The notes below the pieces were generated by a model. It worked only from the letters and a program-made list of their open reading frames with translations, ran no database searches and was not told the origin of the DNA. Positions 8,115 through 15,697 of a DNA stretch of 64,000 nucleotides are shown piece by piece (positions within the stretch are counted from its first letter, which is position 1; each line of letters starts with the position of its first letter). The stretch covers positions 124,001-188,000 of the forward strand of contig JACKHO010000010.1 in the NCBI GenBank assembly GCA_020638955.1, read 5' to 3'. Position numbers and translations under genes: made by a program. Source of the stretch: Planctomycetaceae bacterium (GTDB lineage Bacteria; Planctomycetota; Planctomycetia; Planctomycetales; Planctomycetaceae).

Positions 8115-9857
8115 ATGCTGCCCCTGAGATACATTCCAATCTGGTTGACCTATTTTTCGCTCCTCCTGTTGGTGGGCTCAATCACTCATGCTGCCGACTC
8201 GCCAGTCCGCCCAAACGTGTTGTTCATCGCAGTCGATGACCTCAATGACTGGATTGGTTGTCTGGGAGGGCATCCGCAGAGTTTGACTCCGAATTTGGAC
8301 AGGTTCGCGGCAAGTGGAGTTTTGTTTACGAATGCACACTGTCCGGCGCCGGCGTGTAATCCGAGTCGGACGGCCATTATGACGGGGCGGGCTCCGAACA
8401 GGTCAGGGCTGTATGACAATCGACAGCAAATGCGGGAGGTGCTGCCTGAGGAGGTTATTCTGCCGCAGCATTTTCGCGAGCACGGATACTTGGCGGCGGG
8501 ATCGGGGAAGTTGCTGCATTACTTCATCGACGCGAATTCGTGGGACGATTATTTTCCGAAGCCGGAGACCGAGAATCCGTTCCCTGAGACGTACTATCCG
8601 AAGAATCGTCCGGTCAATTTGCCGCGTGGCGGTAACTGGCAGTATGTCGAAACAGACTGGGCGGCACTGGATGTTACTGACGAAGAGTTTGGCGGCGACT
8701 GGTCGGTCAGCCGCTGGATTGGTGAGCAACTGAGTGAGAAGCACGAGCAGCCAATGTTTCTCGCGTGCGGATTGTATCGTCCACATGAACCGTGGTTCGT
8801 ACCGAAAAAGTACTACGAACCATTTCCACTGGAATCCATTCAGTTGCCCCCTGGATACAAAGTGGACGACCTCGACGACGTTCCACCTGCCGGTGTGCGG
8901 GCTGCGAGGAACCGATATTTCGCGCACATTCAGGAGCAGGGACAGTGGAGGCAGGGAATTCAGGGATACCTCGCCTCCATTCACTTTGCCGATGCCATGC
9001 TGGGCCGCGTGCTCGATGCTCTGGAAGCAGGTCCGAATGCAGACAACACCATTGTTGTGCTGTGGTCCGACCATGGCTGGCAACTTGGGGAAAAAGAGCA
9101 CTGGCAGAAATACACACCCTGGCGGGCCGTCACGCGGGTGCCGCTCATTGTGCGGGTTCCCAAAGGTCTCTCGTCGGAATTACCCGGAGGAACACAAGCC
9201 GGCAACGTGTGCGAGGCTCCCGTGAACCTCTTGTCGCTATTTCCGACTCTGACCGAACTCTGCGACATTCCTCCAAACCCGAACGTCGATGGCCCCAGCC
9301 TGTTGCCGCTGTTGAACAATGCAGAGAGCGATTGGCCCCATAAGTCAGTGACCTATCTGGCGAATCCCGGTACCTACGCCGTGAGTGGCAACAGGTATCG
9401 TTACATCCACTACAGCGACGGAAGCGAAGAGCTGTATGACATCGCATCTGATCCGTATGAGTGGACGAACCTGGCAAGCAATCCCGAGTCGAAGCCAACT
9501 CTGGCCGCTTTTCGAGAATCAGCCCCGACCGAGTTCGCAGAATTCGTCACCCCATCCATTGAGTCACTGACCAGACTCACCTGGCAACCGCTGGGAGCGG
9601 AACCAGCACCACCCTCAAAGCCAGACGGTAATCCGTTTCCCGTCTATTTCGAAAACGGTCGTGAGGAGGACGTGGAACTGTTCTGGATGGATCGGACAGG
9701 AGGAACGAAGTCGTACGGAGTTATCGGGGCCGGAAAAAGACAACAGCAGCAAACCCGCCCCGGTGCCGTCTGGATGATCGCAGATGCAAAGTCCGGCAAG
9801 CCGCTGGGATACTTCCTGGTACAGGATCGCACAGCCCGTGCAATCGTCCCGGAGTAA
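8115..9857 (+). CDS. Secreted sulfatase, iduronate-2-sulfatase-like
   Basis: A 580-residue exported sulfatase that would cleave sulfate esters from polysaccharides. From the ATG at 8115 it has a signal peptide (LTYFSLLLLVGSITHAADS) and then NVLFIAVDDLNDWIG with the paired Asp metal ligands. The active-site motif is CNPSRTAIMTG; its Cys must be converted to formylglycine by a maturase, which is not in the window. TPNLDRFAASGVLFTNAH, SDHGWQLGEKEHWQKYTPW and the C-terminal ELYDIASDPYEWTNLAS are characteristic of the iduronate-2-sulfatase branch that is much expanded in planctomycetes. The last 110 residues are an extra domain I do not recognise. It starts 25 bases after the TPR gene and may be cotranscribed. 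Confidence 0.92.
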   Translation: MLPLRYIPIWLTYFSLLLLVGSITHAADSPVRPNVLFIAVDDLNDWIGCLGGHPQSLTPNLDRFAASGVLFTNAHCPAPACNPSRTAIMTGRAPNRSGLYDNRQQMREVLPEEVILPQHFREHGYLAAGSGKLLHYFIDANSWDDYFPKPETENPFPETYYPKNRPVNLPRGGNWQYVETDWAALDVTDEEFGGDWSVSRWIGEQLSEKHEQPMFLACGLYRPHEPWFVPKKYYEPFPLESIQLPPGYKVDDLDDVPPAGVRAARNRYFAHIQEQGQWRQGIQGYLASIHFADAMLGRVLDALEAGPNADNTIVVLWSDHGWQLGEKEHWQKYTPWRAVTRVPLIVRVPKGLSSELPGGTQAGNVCEAPVNLLSLFPTLTELCDIPPNPNVDGPSLLPLLNNAESDWPHKSVTYLANPGTYAVSGNRYRYIHYSDGSEELYDIASDPYEWTNLASNPESKPTLAAFRESAPTEFAEFVTPSIESLTRLTWQPLGAEPAPPSKPDGNPFPVYFENGREEDVELFWMDRTGGTKSYGVIGAGKRQQQQTRPGAVWMIADAKSGKPLGYFLVQDRTARAIVPE

Positions 9858-9882
9858 TGAAGTACGCTGCCGAGACTCACAC

Positions 9883-10416
9883 TCAGGCTAGGAATGTGGC
9901 CAATGCCGCCTCGAATTCCGTTTTCAATGCGGGGTCCGAAATGCCATCAGCATCAGAGAACGTTTCGTAGAAGCGCGGCAGGCTGAAGGACGCTTTGATG
10001 TGGGCGCCCATACGTGGAAACGTGACCTTCGCTGCTTCCATAACCGTGGCACCACCACGTGGCCCGGGAGCGGTGGAGAGCAGCAACATGGGCTTGCCGG
10101 ACCATACGCGTTTTTCTACCCGCGACGCCCAGTCATAAATGTTTTTGAAGGCCGCACTGTACGATCCATTGTGTTCGGCGAGTGAAATGACCACGGCGTC
10201 GTGCGATTGAATGAGGTACAGAAAGCGGTAAATGTCGACGGGAATTCCGTTTGCCTGCTCTTCGTCTGAGCTGTACATGGGGACCTGAATCCCGCGGAGG
10301 TCCAAGTCGGTGACGTCGGCTTCCGGTACTTGCTTTGCGGCGAAATTCGCAAAGCGTCGGTTAATGGACGTGGAACTGGTCGAGGCGCCGAACGCGAGGA
10401 TTTTCTTCATGGTCAT
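9883..10416 (-). CDS. NADPH-dependent FMN reductase-family flavoprotein
   Basis: A 177-residue flavodoxin-like protein. It begins KKILAFGASTSSTSINRRFA, the phosphate-binding loop of the FMN_red family, followed by DLDLRGIQVPMYSSDEE, VISLAEHNGSYSAAFKNIYDW (the conserved EYN.S..A.LKN.IDW region) and LLSTAPGPRGGATVME, which matches the S..PG..GG motif. Such enzymes reduce FMN, quinones or azo compounds with NADPH. Two adjacent ATGs (10416 and 10410) are possible starts. It converges with the sulfatase gene and diverges from the following lipoprotein gene. Confidence 0.87.
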   Translation of the reverse strand: MTMKKILAFGASTSSTSINRRFANFAAKQVPEADVTDLDLRGIQVPMYSSDEEQANGIPVDIYRFLYLIQSHDAVVISLAEHNGSYSAAFKNIYDWASRVEKRVWSGKPMLLLSTAPGPRGGATVMEAAKVTFPRMGAHIKASFSLPRFYETFSDADGISDPALKTEFEAALATFLA

Positions 10417-10565
10417 TCAATTTGTCACGAACATTTCCGGCTCTTGTCGGACTTTAGACAACGCACAGTCAAATTCCACAGCTCAAACCCTTGTCAACAA
10501 ACAATTACACTTGTAAGCTTCGTCAGGGGCTGTTGACATACTTCTCCGAGAGAGGACTAAGAGGC

Positions 10566-11426
10566 ATGTTTGTACGGTACTTCAAAGGAACAATTGCCTT
10601 CGCCCTCTTGAGCCTGGCAGTCGGTTGTGATCAACCGGGAATGCAGCTTGGCGGTGATAATGGCGGTGGCCAGGGAGCTGCGAATCAGCCGGAGCCGGCC
10701 GTAATGGTGTATCGGCGATTGGAGAATCAGCCGCAAATTACCATTTCGAATTTGCAGTTCGAGGGAAGCAGCGACGACGAGTCGGTCACGTTTGACTGGT
10801 CACTACAATCTGGCCAGATTCTTGGCTTTCTGCGAATGATTGTGGTGCCCGAGTCAGGGGACATGATGTATGTCGAATTCAGGCCAGGGTTCGGCAACTC
10901 GGGGACTGAGGGCGCGCAGTTCACAACAATAGGTCCAGGGACCGCTCCCAAATTGTCGTGGGGCTGCCAGGTTTTCCTCGCGATTGAAGAGAATGGCAAT
11001 TTGTTTCAGGTGTCAAACGCCATTACCACGGGGAAATTCAGCCGCACGGTAACCGTTCAGGAACCGCTGGATGAGTGGAAGCAGGCAGCGGCTCAGTCGG
11101 TGGCGAACCAGAGCGAAGTGGATCGCGAAATGCAGAGGTTTTCTGGAAATCCGGCAGAAGACGCCTTGCGGGATGCGCGCAATGCGGCTCGCGAATTCAA
11201 CGAACGGAATCAGCAACCGAATATTGGAAATCCCAACGTGCCGGGCTCAGTACCCGGTCAGCCAGGAGGGCCACCGGGAGGATTTCCTGGACGTCCGACG
11301 CCTGGCGCGGGGAACCCGAACTTTCCTCAGCCGGCCACCGGTCCTCCAGGTGGACCGCCAAACTTCGGTCCACCTCCCGGATTTGGACAGCCACCGGGAC
11401 AGACTGGCCCTCCGCGTGCTCCGTAG
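10566..11426 (+). CDS. Putative lipoprotein with Gly/Pro-rich tail
   Basis: A 286-residue protein. From the ATG at 10566, which has GAGAGGA upstream, it has a basic start, a hydrophobic stretch (TIAFALLSLAVGC) and a lipobox cysteine at about residue 21, so it should be lipid-anchored. The body from about 45 to 175 is a beta-rich domain without a family I recognise. Residues from about 205 are low complexity: repeats of Pro, Gly, Asn and Gln such as GPPGGPPNFGPPPGFGQPPG. The tail is common in planctomycete envelope proteins and is probably disordered. The frame stays open upstream to 10491, but that part lacks the signal peptide pattern. Confidence 0.75.
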   Translation: MFVRYFKGTIAFALLSLAVGCDQPGMQLGGDNGGGQGAANQPEPAVMVYRRLENQPQITISNLQFEGSSDDESVTFDWSLQSGQILGFLRMIVVPESGDMMYVEFRPGFGNSGTEGAQFTTIGPGTAPKLSWGCQVFLAIEENGNLFQVSNAITTGKFSRTVTVQEPLDEWKQAAAQSVANQSEVDREMQRFSGNPAEDALRDARNAAREFNERNQQPNIGNPNVPGSVPGQPGGPPGGFPGRPTPGAGNPNFPQPATGPPGGPPNFGPPPGFGQPPGQTGPPRAP

Positions 11427-11486
11427 CTCAGGGGATAGTCTATTACGACACCATTCCACATGCAGTGTCTAACGAGTGAAGTCAAA

Positions 11487-11625
11487 GTAGGCCGGACCGT
11501 AGGCCGCACGTGAATGCCGGAACTGCGCAAACGTCAATCGGGTGTTCCCAGCGTGTCCGCCTATGGCAGGAGATTTGTGCGGTCGAAGTTCCGGCAGCAA
11601 TTCGGTTTGCTCCGGTCCGGCCTAC
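11487..11625. repeat. Inverted-repeat element copy 2 (conserved arms, variable core)
   Basis: A 139-base element with the same termini as the one at 3374: it begins GTAGGCCGGACCG and ends CGGTCCGGCCTAC, and carries the same inner pair GCCGGAACT / AGTTCCGGC. The right arm (39 bases) differs from copy 1 at only two positions. The core (11533-11586) has the same length as in copy 1, 54 bases, but little sequence similarity. It lies between the convergent ends of a lipoprotein gene and hemA. Confidence 0.85.
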
Positions 11626-11649
11626 AACGACATCATTCCATCTGCGGGA

Positions 11650-12933
11650 CTAACTGTCCTTCAGGTGGAAGAGTCGTTTAATGGCGTCGAGAAGGCCATG
11701 TGGAGTGCCGTCTTTCGCCTCAACTCGCAGGGTTTCGAGCGGCGGGTGCAGCAGTTTGTTGACGATGCGGTAAATCGCCTTTTCGACGGCCGATCGATCT
11801 GCCTCGGGAAGATGTGGCAGTTTGCGGTAGAGCAAATCGAGCTCTCGCTGCGAGATGTCGTGCCAGTGTTCGCGCAGACGCTTCACAATCGGGCCAGTGG
11901 CCTTGTAGTAAATGTCATGCATGAACCGTTCGGTTTCTTCCGAAATGATTCCCTGCGCCTTCTCCAGCTCTTTTGCACGCAGTCGGCGGTTCTTATTGCA
12001 TGTGGCTTCGAGGTCGTCGATGTCGTAAAGGAAAACGTTGTCGTCGATTTCACCGACGCCAACCTCAACATCGCGCGGAGCACCGAGGTCGAGAATGAAC
12101 ACGGGACGCGAGCCCGATTTTTTCCGCACCAGTCGGAACATCTCTCTGGTCACGACCGGTTCCGTGGCCCCCGTAGTGCACACAATGACATCTGCAATGC
12201 CGAGCAAACTGGTGAGTTCATCCCACCCGTGGTACTCACCTCCAAACTCCTGCGCAATGGCCGTACCGCGTTCTTTGCTTCTGTTGCAAACCAGAATGCG
12301 TTTGACACCTTCATCCTGCAGGTACCTGAGCGTTTCCTGAGCCATCTCACCGGCACCCAGAATGAGGACCGTTTTGTCCGAGAAGTTTGAGAAAATGCTC
12401 TTGCCGAATTCTCCCACCGCGACGCTAGCAATCGAAATGCGTCCTTCGACGAGTTTGGTCTCCGTTCTTACCCGACTCGAAACAAGCAGTGCCCGCTGGA
12501 AGAGGGCGTTGGTCAGCGGGCCATTGGCTTCGGTTTTCGTCGCGGTTTCGTAAGCCGTCTTCACCTGGCTGACGATTTGGGTTTCGCCCAGAACCATGCT
12601 GTCGACGCTGGACGCCACCTCGAACAAATGCCGGACGGCGGCCGGTCCAGACTGTTCAAGCAAATCGTTGAAGAAGTCGTTGAGCGGGACGCGGTGGAAT
12701 TCGGAAAAGAACTGCGCCAACTGCTGATGACTTGGCGCATCTTCCGGATCTTCCTGGGCAGAATACAATTCGACCCGGTTGCAGGTCGAAATGACCACGT
12801 GCTCCGAGTTGGGGAAGCGGTCGCGGAGTTCGTCGTAGGCGCGCGCCAATTCCTCTTCCGAAGAGAACGCAAGACGTTCCCTGATCGAAAGGTCGGCGGT
12901 TTGATGATTGCAGTAAACGACCTGCAGATTCAT
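11650..12933 (-). CDS. hemA: Glutamyl-tRNA reductase
   Basis: First committed enzyme of the C5 route to tetrapyrroles: it reduces glutamyl-tRNA(Glu) to glutamate-1-semialdehyde with NADPH. The 427-residue protein is of normal length and has all three domains. The N-terminal catalytic domain carries VVISTCNRVELY with the nucleophile Cys51 and SSVDSMVLGETQIVSQVK; the NADPH-binding domain carries LILGAGEMAQETL and VCNRSKERGTAIAQEFGG; the C-terminal dimerisation helices run from about 320. No hemC/hemD/ccsA neighbour is present, so it stands alone here. It converges with the preceding lipoprotein gene around an inverted-repeat element. Confidence 0.96.
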   Translation of the reverse strand: MNLQVVYCNHQTADLSIRERLAFSSEEELARAYDELRDRFPNSEHVVISTCNRVELYSAQEDPEDAPSHQQLAQFFSEFHRVPLNDFFNDLLEQSGPAAVRHLFEVASSVDSMVLGETQIVSQVKTAYETATKTEANGPLTNALFQRALLVSSRVRTETKLVEGRISIASVAVGEFGKSIFSNFSDKTVLILGAGEMAQETLRYLQDEGVKRILVCNRSKERGTAIAQEFGGEYHGWDELTSLLGIADVIVCTTGATEPVVTREMFRLVRKKSGSRPVFILDLGAPRDVEVGVGEIDDNVFLYDIDDLEATCNKNRRLRAKELEKAQGIISEETERFMHDIYYKATGPIVKRLREHWHDISQRELDLLYRKLPHLPEADRSAVEKAIYRIVNKLLHPPLETLRVEAKDGTPHGLLDAIKRLFHLKDS

Positions 12934-13163
12934 TTCGGCGGCGACTGTTTAATGACGTTCGAACTCTAACGGTGGATTCGCAATGCACCGTTAGATTGCC
13001 GGTGAGGGATCGGTCATCCACCTTTACTAAAGTCTACCCTGCGGCGATCAGGAAATTCCATTGTTGCGCCGCAGGAAGTTGGCCTTCTCTCAGATCTTCT
13101 ATCAGATTACGTTTACGCACAGGGCGGTACGATTGAGGCAACTTTTCGCCATGGGAGGGCGCT

Positions 13164-13745
13164 GTGCATCTCAACAGTCAGTTGATCTTTTCAAAATACG
13201 CGGTGGACTATTTCCAGGACGGCATGAAAGTCTTGGAAATTGGCCCGGACGGGTTTCCGTCCACGTACCGTAAGTTGATCGACAATAGCACCTTGCAATG
13301 GGAAACCATTGACATTCTTGACGACGAACGGCTGACGCATAAGGCCATTGACGAATACAACTTCGGGTTGCCCGACAATGCCTATGACATTGTTGTGTCG
13401 GGACAGGTTATTGAGCATGTGCGCAAAACCTGGCGTTGGATTCGCGAAGTAAGTCGAGTTTGCAAACCCGGTGGGTGCGTTGTCACCGTGAATCCAGTCT
13501 CCTGGGGCTATCACGAAGCACCCATTGATTGCTGGCGAATTTATCCCGAAGGGATGAAGAGCCTGTACGACGAGGCAGACCTGGAAGTTGAACACTGTGT
13601 GGCCGAATCGCTTGAGCCACTGTCACGACGTGTCTCGCAATATCTCAAGGTATTTCGTAAAGTCCTTACAGGCGGGACAGTTGCGGCATCTGGGCTGCCT
13701 CCAGTCGTGGATACCATTACCATTGGACGGAAAAAGGCAGCCTGA
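13164..13745 (+). CDS. SAM-dependent methyltransferase, class I
   Basis: A 193-residue protein with a GTG start preceded by GGGAGGG. Motif I is MKVLEIGPDGFPSTY, the motif II region is WETIDILDDERL, and the motif III to IV region is NAYDIVVSGQVIEHVRKTWRWIREVSRVCKPGG, which is the Methyltransf_11 pattern. The HEAPIDCWRIYPEGMKSLYDEADL stretch is often seen in methyltransferases linked to cell-surface glycan clusters, but no such genes are close. The substrate is unknown. It lies upstream of the ribosomal protein operon with a 178-base gap, and I consider it a separate transcription unit. Confidence 0.82.
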   Translation: MHLNSQLIFSKYAVDYFQDGMKVLEIGPDGFPSTYRKLIDNSTLQWETIDILDDERLTHKAIDEYNFGLPDNAYDIVVSGQVIEHVRKTWRWIREVSRVCKPGGCVVTVNPVSWGYHEAPIDCWRIYPEGMKSLYDEADLEVEHCVAESLEPLSRRVSQYLKVFRKVLTGGTVAASGLPPVVDTITIGRKKAA

Positions 13746-13923
13746 GAAGGGTTCGTTACCCCGCAATTTCCTCAACTGTTGTGACAGCTTGAGTTGAAAG
13801 CGTGTCTGTCCCTCGTTATTCTTCGGAATTCCCCACGTTTCGTGTGCGGTGATGGTCCGGACAGCGAGTGGGTTGCGTGGCCCTAGTGTCACTCTCGAAG
13901 TTGAATAATACGAGGAATTTACG

Positions 13924-14409
13924 GTGAATCCCGTCGTTCGTTCATTTGTAGCAAAGAAAGAGGAAGTCCAACCGGACTGGTTCCTCGCTGATGCGACCGG
14001 CGAGGTCGTAGGTCGTCTGGCAGTGCGTCTTGCCACCGTTTTGATGGGCAAGCACAAGCCAAGCTACACCCCGCACGTCGACTGCGGTGACTTTGTTGTC
14101 GTGGTCAATGCAGAAAAGATTCGCTTCACGGGGCGAACACTGGCACACCCCACCAATCCAAACTTCACCACAAAAATGGTGAGCAAGGAGTACGAATGGT
14201 TCACGGGTTATCCCGGTGGCCGCAAGGTGGTTTCTGCTGACGAATGGCTTGAAAAGCACCCTGAACGCATCATTATGGAAGCGGTTCGCCGGATGCTCCC
14301 CAAGAACAAATTGGGACGCAAAATGCTGAAGAAGCTTCGCGTGTTTGCTGGTCCAAACCACAAACACCAGGCTCAGCAGCCTCAGCCATTTCCTGAATAC
14401 ATTAAGTAG
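13924..14409 (+). CDS. rplM: Large-subunit ribosomal protein uL13
   Basis: A 161-residue L13, a little longer than the 142-residue E. coli protein. The family core is clear: WFLADATGEVVGRLAVRLA, LMGKHKPSYTPHVDCGDFVV, VVNAEKIRFTG, and further on ERIIMEAVRRMLPKNKLGRK and KKLRVFAGPNHKHQAQQP. It starts at GTG, with GAGGAATTTACG upstream. It is the first gene of a rplM-rpsI-rpmA cluster; the S9 gene follows after 21 bases, the conserved L13-S9 order seen across bacteria. Confidence 0.97.
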   Translation: MNPVVRSFVAKKEEVQPDWFLADATGEVVGRLAVRLATVLMGKHKPSYTPHVDCGDFVVVVNAEKIRFTGRTLAHPTNPNFTTKMVSKEYEWFTGYPGGRKVVSADEWLEKHPERIIMEAVRRMLPKNKLGRKMLKKLRVFAGPNHKHQAQQPQPFPEYIK

Positions 14410-14430
14410 TCAATTGACTGGAAAAAGATA

Positions 14431-15003
14431 ATGTCGGACGAAGAATTGACACCACCCGTTGAAGCTACGGAACAGGCTGAGCAGGAACTGGCTCCTTCGG
14501 TTGAGAGTTCAGCCAATCTCGCTGCGGGACTGGATATTGGCGGTGCCGCAGCCGATGTCGATGCGGACGATTTGGTCGAACGGCCAGATCCCGTAATTCG
14601 CGGTAAAATTGACAAGTTCGGAAACGCCTGGGGCACTGGCCGTCGTAAGACAGCAGTGGCTCGCGTTTGCCTGAAGGATGGCAACGGAAAAATCACAGTC
14701 AACAAGCGTGAATTCGCTGAGTACTTCGTCATCGAACGTGACCGCGAACTCATTGAACGAGTTCTGGTTGCCACCGAAATGAAGGGAAAAGTGGACATCG
14801 ACATTCGCGTGAATGGTGGTGGTCCTACTGGCCAGACCGGGGCGGTTGTCCTTGGTGTCGCTCGTGCACTGCAGGCCAAGAATCCTGGATTGCACCAGAT
14901 GTTACACGCTGGCAGCTTCCTGACACGTGACGGCCGTATGGTGGAACGTAAGAAGTACGGTTTCAAGAAAGCCCGTCGCAGCTTCCAGTTCTCCAAGCGT
15001 TAA
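14431..15003 (+). CDS. rpsI: Small-subunit ribosomal protein uS9 with acidic N-terminal extension
   Basis: The C-terminal 130 residues are a normal S9: GTGRRKTAVARVCLKDGNGK, ITVNKREFAEYF, VNGGGPTGQTGAVVLGVARA, and the basic end DGRMVERKKYGFKKARRSFQ finishing FSKR, the tail that reaches the P-site tRNA. Residues 1 to about 60 are an extra acidic, Ala/Glu-rich segment (SDEELTPPVEATEQAEQELA) not found in E. coli S9 (130 residues). It is cotranscribed with rplM. A later start would remove the extension, but no start with a good ribosome-binding site is obvious inside it, and the frame is well supported from 14431. Confidence 0.96.
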   Translation: MSDEELTPPVEATEQAEQELAPSVESSANLAAGLDIGGAAADVDADDLVERPDPVIRGKIDKFGNAWGTGRRKTAVARVCLKDGNGKITVNKREFAEYFVIERDRELIERVLVATEMKGKVDIDIRVNGGGPTGQTGAVVLGVARALQAKNPGLHQMLHAGSFLTRDGRMVERKKYGFKKARRSFQFSKR

Positions 15004-15075
15004 TCCAACTCATTTGAACATTTCATTGCATGCTCTTCCCTCGGTCGAGCACAGCAGTATTGAGGAGTCGCCGAC

Positions 15076-15330
15076 ATGGCACATAAAAAGGGACAAGGTT
15101 CGTCACGCAACGGTCGTGATTCGAATCCTCAGCATCGTGGCGTAAAGAAGTTCGGTGGTGAAGCGGTTGTCGCCGGGAATATCCTGGTACGGCAGTGTGG
15201 AACCAAATGGCACCCAGGCAAAAACGTCGGCATGGGTCGTGACTACACTTTGTTCGCGCTCGTCGATGGAAGCGTCGCATTCGATCGTGGCGGTCGACGT
15301 ATCAACGTCGTTCCAGCGGAAGCCAACTAA
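15076..15330 (+). CDS. rpmA: Large-subunit ribosomal protein bL27
   Basis: An 84-residue L27, normal length. The family sequence is clear: MAHKKGQGSSRNGRDSNPQ at the start, then GVKKFGGEAVVAGNILVRQ, GTKWHPGKNVGMGRDYTLFA and VPAEAN at the end. The N-terminus begins directly with MAHKK, so there is no cleaved leader of the kind seen in Firmicutes. TGAGGAGTCG upstream serves as the ribosome-binding site. L27 normally follows L21 (rplU); here it follows rpsI by 72 bases and no rplU is in the window. Confidence 0.97.
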   Translation: MAHKKGQGSSRNGRDSNPQHRGVKKFGGEAVVAGNILVRQCGTKWHPGKNVGMGRDYTLFALVDGSVAFDRGGRRINVVPAEAN

Positions 15331-15366
15331 GCATTAATGCATCCTTGCTGTTAAACTTTGCGGCTT

Positions 15367-15392
15367 AGGGAGACTTTGGTCTCCCTTTTTTT
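15367..15392 (+). terminator. Rho-independent terminator of the rplM-rpsI-rpmA operon
   Basis: A perfect 8-bp stem AGGGAGAC / GTCTCCCT closes a TTTG loop and runs into seven T residues. It lies 36 bases after the rpmA stop codon. Confidence 0.93.
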
Positions 15393-15697
15393 ATGCGCCG
15401 GGCCGAAAGGTCAACCCAGTCGCCAAAAGCGGTGCAACGGATACTCTTTATCCCCCTTCTGCTTCTCATTCTTTCCGCATTACTGAGTTTACCTGAATCC
15501 TCTTCCTTTGCGGTTTTGCACGTTGAATCTGTTGAATCGTGCGAGAGATGACCGCCGATGAACTGGGTGCAAATTGATTCACCGCGCCGAACGGCAGGCG
15601 AATTCTGTTTGCAAACAGGATACCCGTGTGAGTGGAACGAGCACGGAACCAGGTGCACTCGGAGGTTTACCTCCAACCGGTATAGGAGCGACATCGG
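15393..15697. other. Gene-free interval before the secretin gene
   Basis: About 300 bases between the ribosomal operon terminator and the secretin start. Frames here are short and look random. The only features I see are a small hairpin at 15661-15674 (annotated separately) and AGGAG at 15685, the probable ribosome-binding site. A promoter is expected but I cannot point to one. Confidence 0.5.
15661..15674 (+). promoter_or_regulatory. Possible leader hairpin sequestering a Shine-Dalgarno-like sequence
   Basis: GGAGG TTTA CCTCC forms a 5-bp stem, 24 bases ahead of the secretin ATG. The left half is a perfect Shine-Dalgarno sequence and the right half its complement. A second purine-rich site (AGGAG at 15685) is free and better spaced, so the hairpin may be decoy or chance. 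Confidence 0.3.

Noticed and set aside
11542..12390. A 282-codon open frame antisense to hemA
   Set aside because: hemA is complete with catalytic Cys; the antisense frame has no domain and starts inside a repeat element.
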